Assembly: GCA_012512995.1 (NCBI GenBank)
Contig: JAAZDA010000213.1
Location: forward strand, 1 to 9,686
Direction of reading: 5' to 3'
DNA length: 9,686 nucleotides
DNA from: Clostridiales bacterium
GTDB lineage: Bacteria > Bacillota > Clostridia > Lachnospirales > Lachnospiraceae
Shown here: in pieces, positions 1 to 5,033 of the stretch
Layout: every line of letters starts with the position of its first letter
Position numbering within the stretch: position 1 is the stretch's first letter
Position numbers and translations under genes: made by a program
Notes under the pieces: model-generated
Databases searched by the model: none
The model's input: the letters and a program-made list of their open reading frames with translations, nothing else
What the model was told of the DNA's origin: nothing

Positions 1-155
1 GATAAACGCTGAAGGCATCTAAGCGTGAAGCCCCCCTCGAGATGAGATATCCCAGTAAAGTAAGGCCCCCCGGAGAGTACGGGGTAGACAGGCATGAGGT
101 GTAAGTACAGTGATGTACTCAGCTGACATGTGCTGATCGGCCGAGGGCTTGACCA
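1..155 (+). rRNA. 23S ribosomal RNA, 3' end (partial)
   Basis: This is the 3'-terminal part of a large-subunit rRNA gene; its 5' part lies outside the window. Conserved blocks are readable: GATAAACGCTGAAGGCATCT at the start, CTCGAGATGAGAT near 38, and the closing GAGGGCTTGACC ending near 154, which forms the 3' strand of the terminal 23S helix. The mature end is estimated at about 154-156 by comparison with known 23S ends. The following ~55 bases contain no gene, and tRNA-Asp comes next. Confidence 0.95.
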
Positions 156-209
156 GGAAGAGACGGATGAAAAGATTTTCAGTGTTCGGTTTTGAGGGTA
201 TGTTTATTT

Positions 210-283
210 GGCCCAGTGGCTCAGTTGGTTAGAGCGTCGCCCTGTCACGGCGAAGGTCGTCGGTTCGAGTCCGATCTGGGTCG
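210..283 (+). tRNA. tRNA-Asp (anticodon GUC)
   Basis: A full cloverleaf can be drawn. The acceptor arm GGCCCAG (210-216) pairs with CTGGGTC (276-282) with one G-U pair, and the discriminator is G283. The anticodon stem TCGCC/GGCGA encloses loop CTGTCAC with GTC at 244-246. The T arm carries GGTTCGAGTCC. The 3' CCA is not encoded, so it must be added enzymatically. The gene lies about 55 bases after 23S rRNA and is probably co-transcribed with it. Confidence 0.97.
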
Positions 284-285
284 TC

Positions 286-319
286 GTTTCGATTTTTCGC
301 TTCGCGAAAACATCGGAAC
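286..319 (+). other. Stem-loop in the tRNA-Asp/tRNA-Val spacer
   Basis: CGATTTTTCGC (290-300) pairs with GCGAAAA (304-310) plus ATCG (312-315), with loop TTC and one bulged C at 311. The stem extends outward through GTTT (286-289) with GAAC (316-319), and further to TCGT/ACGA (281-284 with 321-324). No T-run follows, and two tRNA genes lie downstream, so termination is unlikely. A role in precursor processing is inferred. Confidence 0.65.
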
Positions 320-350
320 AACGAGAAACTGTCCGAAGGAAGTTTTGAGT

Positions 351-367
351 AATTGCTGAAAGCAATT
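351..367 (+). other. Second stem-loop in the tRNA-Asp/tRNA-Val spacer
   Basis: A perfect 6-bp stem, AATTGC (351-356) with GCAATT (362-367), closes on loop TGAAA. It lies about 40 bases upstream of tRNA-Val and has no T-run after it. It could be a processing or folding element; no function is shown by the sequence itself. Confidence 0.4.
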
Positions 368-407
368 CAACCATAACAAATCGTGGTCAGAAACAAAAAA
401 TTTATAC

Positions 408-480
408 GGGATCTTAGCTCAGCTGGGAGAGCATCTGCCTTACAAGCAGAGGGTCATAGGTTCGAGCCCTATAGGTCCCA
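408..480 (+). tRNA. tRNA-Val (anticodon UAC)
   Basis: The acceptor arm GGGATCT (408-414) pairs with AGGTCCC (473-479) with one G-U pair, and the discriminator is A480. The D arm has the usual AGCTCAGCTGGGAGAGC form. The anticodon stem TCTGC/GCAGA encloses loop CTTACAA with TAC at 441-443. The T arm contains GGTTCGAGCCC. CCA is not encoded. It is the middle gene of the three-tRNA run. Confidence 0.97.
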
Positions 481-481
481 T

Positions 482-524
482 TTAGTACAAAGAATCAATT
501 GTCAAAATGATTGTATTGTGCTAA
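482..524 (+). other. Stem-loop in the tRNA-Val/tRNA-Leu spacer
   Basis: TTAGTACAA (482-490) pairs with TTGTGCTAA (516-524), nine pairs with one G-U. An inner stem AATCA (493-497) pairs with TGATT (508-512). The structure takes up most of the 56-base spacer and is not followed by a T-run. Like the stem-loop in the previous spacer, it may present the precursor to a processing nuclease; that role is inferred. Confidence 0.55.
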
Positions 525-536
525 TATATGGAATAT

Positions 537-623
537 GCTGGTGTGGCGGAACTGGCAGACGCGCGGGACTTAAAATCCCGTTCGACTTATAATCGAGTAC
601 CGGTTCGATCCCGGTTGCCGGCA
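537..623 (+). tRNA. tRNA-Leu (anticodon UAA)
   Basis: This is an 87-nt class II tRNA with a long variable arm. The acceptor arm GCTGGTG (537-543) pairs with TGCCGGC (616-622) using several wobble pairs, and the discriminator is A623. The anticodon stem CGGGA/TCCCG encloses CTTAAAA with TAA at 571-573. The T arm contains GGTTCGATCCC. CCA is not encoded. It is the last gene of the rRNA/tRNA transcript and is followed at once by a terminator. No copy of its 3' end was seen elsewhere in the window, so it shows no sign of being an occupied attachment site. Confidence 0.96.
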
Positions 624-629
624 GCGAAG

Positions 630-673
630 AGCCCCTGAAACCCGCATAAATGCGGAATTCGGGAGCTTTTAAT
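630..673 (+). terminator. Rho-independent terminator of the rRNA/tRNA operon
   Basis: An imperfect hairpin runs from AGCCCCTGAA (630-639) to the complementary TTCGGGAGCT (658-667). Its inner stem is CCGCAT/ATGCGG (642-647 with 650-655) around a two-base AA apex that would open in practice. It is followed by TTTTAATTT. It lies 7 bases after tRNA-Leu, as expected for the end of this transcript. On the opposite strand there is no good T-run, so it is not a clear terminator for the convergent fic gene. Confidence 0.8.
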
Positions 674-697
674 TTGCGAAAAAACATCTGACGCTTG

Positions 698-1843
698 CTA
701 TTGAGTTAATTCAGTGCCTCTGTTAAGAATAATAATGTATTTCATAAATGCGTATTTTTTATATCTTTGTTTATTTGGAGTGACGTCCACAATAATTTTC
801 AGATTGACAAAATCGTCAACAATTTTGCTTGCAGTTGGTGTAGAAACGCCAAGTCTCTCTGAGACAGTGCTCTTGTAGACAGTTGGGGTCACAAATAATA
901 GCTCTAATAGCTTTGTGTAGTTTATTCCACCTTTCCGTTGTAGTTTTGCTTCACAATCTGCTTTTAATTGCAAAATATCTTTTGCAGTGTTAATTGCTTC
1001 TTCTGAAGTTTCGGCGACACCGATGAGGAAATAGTTTATCCATTGTTCCCATTCACCATCTTGCCTGACTTTCATTAAACTATCGAAATACCCTGTTCTA
1101 TGCTTTTTGAAATAGTAGCTAAGATACAATAATGGTTGCGAAAGAATATTTTGCTGACACAGCCAAAAAGTAATCAAAAGTCTACCCATTCTTCCGTTAC
1201 CATCGAGAAATGGGTGAATGCTTTCAAACTGCGCGTGTATCAGAGCAATTTTGATAAGAGGTGGAATTTCGTCTTCAGAATAAAAAAAGTTCTCGATGTC
1301 ACCTAGAGCTTCTTTCATGTCTGGGACAGTGGGCGGAACAAAAGTTGCGTCAATGAGAGAGCATCCAGCTGGACCGATCCAGTTCTGTGAACTCCGGAAT
1401 TCTCCAGGTGGTTTTGAGCTGCCACGACCTTTATTTAATAATACTGCATGTATCTCTTTAATTAGACGAAGCGATAAAGGAAGAGCTCGGATTCTTTTAA
1501 GTCCATATTCCATTGCATTTACATAATTTACGACCTCTGCAATAGAATGCCTCTTTTCGTCGGAACTACTAATATCAAGTAAATCCGATAAAGAAGCCTG
1601 TGTTCCCTCGATTTGTGAACTGAGTACAGCTTCTTTCTGAACATACATTGCTACAAATAACTCAGGATTTGGAAGTGTTTGCGTCACGCCATCAAGGCGC
1701 CCAAGCATCCTATCGGCTTTAGATAATAGAGAAATCATCTGGGAATCAATCTTTACAGGAGGCGATGGTGGTAGTGGATTTGGCCTAAAAGTATAATAGC
1801 CAAACGGCTGTTTAATGAACGATCCTGCACGGTTATTATTCAT
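698..1843 (-). CDS. fic: Fic family protein (probable protein AMP-transferase) with C-terminal winged helix
   Basis: The product is 381 aa. Fic-domain enzymes usually transfer AMP from ATP to a hydroxyl side chain of a target protein. The active-site motif is intact: H210-PFLDGNGR-MG-R221. About 130 residues earlier is the inhibitory motif S75-SQI-E79-G80, of the form [S/T]xxxE[G/N], which marks the class with an N-terminal autoinhibitory helix. Residues 1-110 therefore match the Fic_N part, about 120-280 the Fic core, and about 305-365 a winged helix-turn-helix (for example TVSERLGVSTPTASKIVDDF). This layout is common in stand-alone Fic proteins, whose targets are mostly unknown. The ATG has an AAGGA site (1852-1856) upstream. 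The gene is visibly more AT-rich than the transport genes, suggesting transfer. No separate antitoxin gene is adjacent. The target protein cannot be predicted. Confidence 0.93.
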   Translation of the reverse strand: MNNNRAGSFIKQPFGYYTFRPNPLPPSPPVKIDSQMISLLSKADRMLGRLDGVTQTLPNPELFVAMYVQKEAVLSSQIEGTQASLSDLLDISSSDEKRHSIAEVVNYVNAMEYGLKRIRALPLSLRLIKEIHAVLLNKGRGSSKPPGEFRSSQNWIGPAGCSLIDATFVPPTVPDMKEALGDIENFFYSEDEIPPLIKIALIHAQFESIHPFLDGNGRMGRLLITFWLCQQNILSQPLLYLSYYFKKHRTGYFDSLMKVRQDGEWEQWINYFLIGVAETSEEAINTAKDILQLKADCEAKLQRKGGINYTKLLELLFVTPTVYKSTVSERLGVSTPTASKIVDDFVNLKIIVDVTPNKQRYKKYAFMKYIIILNRGTELTQ

Positions 1844-1854
1844 AGCTGGTTTCC

Positions 1855-1930
1855 TTAAGTAAATATGCTTTTCTTACAAAGCATGCATAATTGTAAGTAA
1901 ATATTATAGCACTTTACTTTACTTACAAAG
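1855..1930. repeat. TTTACTTACAA repeat array, candidate operator of fic
   Basis: Three strong copies and one partial copy of one 11-bp unit surround the fic -10 box. TTTACTTACAA lies at 1918-1928. Its exact reverse complement TTGTAAGTAAA lies at 1891-1901, so the two form a perfect 11-bp inverted repeat with a 16-base spacer holding the -10. A further copy, TTTTCTTACAAAG, is at 1869-1881 (one mismatch to TTTACTTACAAAG at 1918-1930). A partial reverse copy, TTAAGTAAA, is at 1855-1863, next to the ribosome binding site. Orientations alternate. A bound regulator would block transcription. The winged helix of Fic is one candidate ligand, which is inference. Confidence 0.6.
1903..1911 (-). promoter_or_regulatory. 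Extended -10 promoter of fic
   Basis: On the - strand the sequence reads TGCTATAAT, a perfect -10 hexamer (1903-1908) preceded by TG plus one base, i.e. an extended -10. No good -35 is found at 16-18 bases, as is usual for such promoters. It lies about 60 bases upstream of the fic start codon and between two arms of an inverted repeat. Confidence 0.65.
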
Positions 1931-2035
1931 CTATAACAGTGGCTAATGATCATAAATAATTCTTGAACTTTTCTTTCTAATCCGCTTCCAATTATAACCA
2001 TCTCGTCGTCCTGGTTGAAAATTATTGGTTTGCAC

Positions 2036-2317
2036 TTAGGATTGTACAATGGGAGAGAGGACGTCCAGATACTTCATTATTCCCTTGTCAGGAGTGGGCA
2101 GATCTTACGGCATTGTTCCTCCAAGATCTTTTATGGTTTGTCTGACCTTCGCTCCGACCTGAAAATGAGTAGCGCCAGCCTCTTCTTTTCCTTGAATGTT
2201 CTCTTTACGTAGTTTTTTATTTGCATGAATATCTTTCACACTCAAACCGCCATATAGACCTTGATACACTTTGTTTTGAAAAACAGCATAATCTATTGGA
2301 TCAACGACTCCTGTCAC
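2036..2317 (-). pseudogene. dinD: dinD remnant (DNA-damage-inducible protein D, C-terminal part)
   Basis: Reading on the - strand from 2317 gives segments typical of DinD: DYAVFQNKVYQGLYGGL, then KLRKENIQGKEE, then THFQVGAKVRQTIKDLGGTMP. DinD is an SOS-induced protein; in E. coli it acts on RecA filaments. Three lesions are visible. The N-terminal two thirds are absent. About 30 residues are missing between IHANK and KLRKEN (near 2215), where intact DinD has a segment containing MGSTELAANLF. A TAA stop at 2105-2107 takes the place of the usual Glu after GGTMP, and the frame beyond it still reads DLPTPDKGI, as DinD does, until another stop at 2036. The remnant overlaps the stop of the upstream recombinase gene as GTGA, so a 70-aa peptide could in principle be translated. 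Family assignment is from remembered DinD sequences. Confidence 0.75.
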
Positions 2318-3276
2318 ATCTCAGCGGCGATCACGTTGATGACGGATTCAAGGTCTTCTTTTTCTTCCAGGATGTGGTTGTAGACGTTCATGACCATGGC
2401 TTCGCTGTCTCCGAGGAGGGAAGCGACCTTTCTGACGGAGATCGTGGGGATCTGGTAGCAGAGCAGTGTGCAATAGTTGTGACGAAAACGGTGAGCAGTA
2501 AGCTTGTGCTCAGCGCCAGGAGGCATTTCTTTATAGATTTTTCTTGTGATACCATTCCAAAGTGTTCTGTAAGTTCCGACTGTCAGCATCCCGCCCTCAC
2601 TGTCTGTGAACAGGTGATTTCCCTTTATCAGTGGAAGATATGCCTGCAGGGCGGATAAGGTGTCGGGCGGCATCGGGACTGAGCGCTCTATACCATTTTT
2701 TGTGCCCTTTGAATATGGTGACCCTTTGTAGAAACCGACAGCTTTATTGACGCGTATTGTTCTCCTGGCGATGGAGATATCGGAGGGCGTGAGTGCTATC
2801 GCTTCTTCGCGTCTTAGGCCGCAACCCATGAGGATCATGAGATACGAGAGCTCACGCGGGTCGAGTTTTGACCTGGCAGACCTAATGGCATCTTTTTCTT
2901 CTTGACTTAGCGGCAGACGCTCTACGGGCCTGTATCTGGGCACGGAAATTCCTTCGCAGAGGTCGTAAAGTGCGTAAACTGGGAGAATATGCATGGAGAT
3001 GGCATACTTGATGACCTGCTTATAGGTGAGCATGATTTTCTGGCATGTGCGTGGGTGAGCGGCATTCTCGTTGATGAGCTGCTGAAGGCTGTGCCTGTCG
3101 AGATCAGACATCTTAAGAGAGCCGACAGGACTTTTCTCCAGGATACGGACAACTCTTTCATACATTTCGATTGTCGATTTTTCGCGCTGGGACTTGAAAT
3201 CGTGCAGCCAGCTGACTGTGAGATCGTGGAGAATGGGCTGATTATCGGAGACTGGATCAGATCGTTTGTTTTTCAT
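2314..3276 (-). CDS. Tyrosine recombinase / phage-type integrase
   Basis: The product is 320 aa, a site-specific DNA recombinase that breaks and joins DNA through a tyrosine. Residues about 15-105 match the SAM-like core-binding domain; about 120-315 form the catalytic domain. Visible catalytic positions are R155 (in CGLRREE), H262 and R265 (in TAHRFRHNY) and the nucleophile Y299 (in VYNH). The second His position of the usual LGH motif is Asp here (LLGDSEAM, D290), a variant I recall from other Firmicute integrases. It lacks the extra N-terminal arm-binding domain of ~380-aa integrases, so it is short but has every core element. The ATG is preceded by AGGAAA (3286-3291) at 9 bases. No excisionase, relaxase or phage gene is nearby, so it looks like an orphan left from a lost element. 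Confidence 0.93.
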   Translation of the reverse strand: MKNKRSDPVSDNQPILHDLTVSWLHDFKSQREKSTIEMYERVVRILEKSPVGSLKMSDLDRHSLQQLINENAAHPRTCQKIMLTYKQVIKYAISMHILPVYALYDLCEGISVPRYRPVERLPLSQEEKDAIRSARSKLDPRELSYLMILMGCGLRREEAIALTPSDISIARRTIRVNKAVGFYKGSPYSKGTKNGIERSVPMPPDTLSALQAYLPLIKGNHLFTDSEGGMLTVGTYRTLWNGITRKIYKEMPPGAEHKLTAHRFRHNYCTLLCYQIPTISVRKVASLLGDSEAMVMNVYNHILEEKEDLESVINVIAAEM

Positions 3277-3346
3277 TTTGGTGTGTTTCCTGATGTGAGA
3301 TTGGAATGAGAGTGTGCATGACAGTGACGAAGTGAGACTTTCTGAC

Positions 3347-3386
3347 GGAACAGACTTTCAGGCAGCTTAGTATGCAGGCCTGTTCC
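3347..3386. repeat. Inverted repeat at the start of the integrase leader
   Basis: GGAACAG (3347-3353) and CTGTTCC (3380-3386) are perfect 7-bp inverted repeats 26 bases apart. They lie just downstream of the candidate integrase -10 and about 70 bases upstream of its start codon. They could be an operator or a leader stem; the sequence does not decide this. Confidence 0.35.
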
Positions 3387-3389
3387 AAA

Positions 3390-3418
3390 AGATTAACACG
3401 CCAAACTTGTTTTGACAA
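3390..3418 (-). promoter_or_regulatory. Candidate promoter of the integrase gene
   Basis: On the - strand, TTGTCA (3413-3418) is 17 bases upstream of TAATCT (3390-3395), which is preceded by TGT and so has an extended -10 element. The -35 matches consensus at 5 of 6 positions, while the -10 is weak (3 of 6). The leader to the start codon would be about 105 bases. Confidence 0.35.
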
Positions 3419-3545
3419 TGGGGCAGCATCCAGACTTAATTGGGATTCATACGAATCGTTGATGTTCGCGGGTAAGGAGCCGAGTCAGGCATGCCCAGAC
3501 AATCCTTCAGTGTCTGTCACATCACTGTAAAATATGTAGTATATT

Positions 3546-3591
3546 ACAAAACTACGTTGTAAAAAGTGTAAAAAACAACAAAACTACGTTG
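3546..3591. repeat. 14-bp direct repeat upstream of the AAA ATPase gene
   Basis: ACAAAACTACGTTG occurs exactly at 3546-3559 and 3578-3591, a spacing of 32 bases or about three helical turns. The second copy runs into the TTGATA -35 box of the candidate promoter. Same-face spacing and overlap with the promoter suggest binding sites for a regulator, which is inference. Confidence 0.5.
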
Positions 3592-3617
3592 ATAAAAACG
3601 TGAAGAAGATTTAGAAT
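3589..3617 (+). promoter_or_regulatory. Candidate promoter of the AAA ATPase gene
   Basis: TTGATA (3589-3594) and TAGAAT (3612-3617) are separated by 17 bases; they match sigma-70-type consensus at 5 of 6 and 5 of 6 positions. It would give a leader of about 100 bases. That leader contains a small hairpin, ACACGT/ACGTGT (3647-3652 with 3660-3665), around an AAAGGAC loop. The rest of 3420-3545 shows nothing I can support. Confidence 0.55.
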
Positions 3618-3724
3618 GTATTTGGAATCCGGTCACACTGGGAAGAACACGTAAAGGACACGTGTCGCGATTTGCGCAGTAAATCAGCGGAATTCCGGTG
3701 CCAATGCTTGTAATGGAGGCGTGT

Positions 3725-5029
3725 ATGTATCGATATGCCATGGAGAAGTTGTACAAATGGAAAGAGAGCAAATATCGCAAACCGCTGATTATAGAGGGTG
3801 CCAGACAGGTGGGAAAGACCTGGCTGATGAAGGAATTCGGACGAAGGGCATATGCGGACACTGTATATATAAATTTTGACTCGAACTCAAGGATGGCGGA
3901 GCTGTTCTCTTCAGATCTGAATACGGATCGCCTTATCATGGGATTTGAATTGTATTCAGGCAAGAAGATCGAAGCAGACAATACTCTGTTGATTTTTGAC
4001 GAGATACAGGAGGTGCCGAGGGCACTTTCTTCCCTTAAGTATTTCTGCGAAAATGCGCCTGAGTATCATATTATCTGCGCAGGTTCGCTGCTGGGTATTG
4101 CGCTGCATGAGGGAACTTCTTTTCCGGTAGGAAAAGTGGATTTTCTAAAACTATATCCGTTATCATTCAGAGAATTTCTTAAGGCGACCGGGAATGATCG
4201 TTTTGCGGCACTTCTTGATAAACGGGACTTTGAGATGATCACTTCTTTCAAACGAACATATATTGATGCGCTGAGGCAGTACTATTTTGTCGGAGGTATG
4301 CCGGAGGCAGTCTTCAGTTTTGCTGAGGATAAGGACTTTAGTAAGGTGCGCGAAATTCAGAGGAATATTATGACGGCGTACGAACAGGATTTTTCAAAAC
4401 ATGCCCCCAATGAGATAGTCCCGAAGATACGTATGATCTGGAACAGCATACCTTCTCAGCTTGCGAAGGAGAATAAAAAATTTCTGTATGGTCTGGTCCG
4501 TGAGGGAGGCCGTGCAAAGGAATATGAGACAGCAATAATGTGGCTCACTGATTGTGGACTCGTTCATAGGGTAGGACGTGTGAATTCAGCGGGAATTCCA
4601 TTGAAATCACATGAGGATTTACACGCATTTAAACTGTTCATTGTAGATGTCGGGCTGCTTGGATGCATGACTGGTCTTCGTCAGAACGCACTTCTTGACG
4701 GAAATGATATGTTTACAGAATTTAAGGGAGCCTTGACGGAACAGTATGTGTGTCAGCAGCTCATGACTATTGAGGATCTTGGTGTATATTATTACACCAA
4801 TGATCGCGGAACATGCGAAGTCGATTTTGTAATTGATACAGGCGACATGGTCATTCCGGTAGAGGTCAAGGCGGAAGTAAATCTCAGGGCTAAAAGCCTG
4901 CGTACATACAGGGATAAATATATGCCGGAACTCTCAATACGCACATCAATGGCAGATTACAAAAAAGAAGATCAGATGGTAAATCTCCCACTTTATGCGG
5001 TGGAAGAGATTACTAAGGTGCAGAATTGA
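3725..5029 (+). CDS. AAA_14/DUF4143 family ATP-binding protein
   Basis: With the start at 3725 the product is 434 aa, the usual length of this widespread but poorly understood family. An upstream GTG (3698) is open in frame, but GGAGG at 3715-3719 is spaced 5 bases from the ATG at 3725, and family members begin with a similar MYR-AMEKL segment. The Walker A motif is G25-ARQVG-K31-T and Walker B is LLIFD92-E93, within the N-terminal AAA_14 domain (about 15-145). The C-terminal DUF4143 part (about 200-400) has E365-V-D367 followed by E380-V-K382, which resembles the D...ExK core of PD-(D/E)XK nucleases. The protein is probably cytoplasmic and has no membrane segment. It stands alone, with its own promoter, between the accessory region and the sugar locus. 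The cellular role is not established for the family. Confidence 0.9.
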   Translation: MYRYAMEKLYKWKESKYRKPLIIEGARQVGKTWLMKEFGRRAYADTVYINFDSNSRMAELFSSDLNTDRLIMGFELYSGKKIEADNTLLIFDEIQEVPRALSSLKYFCENAPEYHIICAGSLLGIALHEGTSFPVGKVDFLKLYPLSFREFLKATGNDRFAALLDKRDFEMITSFKRTYIDALRQYYFVGGMPEAVFSFAEDKDFSKVREIQRNIMTAYEQDFSKHAPNEIVPKIRMIWNSIPSQLAKENKKFLYGLVREGGRAKEYETAIMWLTDCGLVHRVGRVNSAGIPLKSHEDLHAFKLFIVDVGLLGCMTGLRQNALLDGNDMFTEFKGALTEQYVCQQLMTIEDLGVYYYTNDRGTCEVDFVIDTGDMVIPVEVKAEVNLRAKSLRTYRDKYMPELSIRTSMADYKKEDQMVNLPLYAVEEITKVQN

Positions 5030-5033
5030 GCTT

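Noticed and set aside
383..592. Open frame across the tRNA-Val and tRNA-Leu genes
   Set aside because: It runs through two tRNA genes and has no ribosome binding site.
537..623. tRNA-Leu as the insertion site of an integrated element
   Set aside because: No second copy of the tRNA 3' end was found, and the recombinase is not next to the tRNA.
1855..2049. 64-codon open frame on the - strand between the dinD remnant and fic
   Set aside because: It begins with TTG, lacks a ribosome site and runs through the fic promoter and its repeats. The first ~30 residues look protein-like but match nothing I recognise.
2221..2658. 145-codon + strand frame
   Set aside because: It lies almost wholly antisense to the recombinase, whose motifs are clear.
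2311..3523. CTGTCACATC at 2311-2320 and 3514-3523 as attachment sites flanking the recombinase
   Set aside because: A 10-base repeat is expected many times by chance in a window this size, and one copy covers the recombinase stop codon.
3544..3981. 145-codon - strand frame over the ATPase promoter and start
   Set aside because: It is antisense to the Walker A region of the ATPase gene and has no family features.
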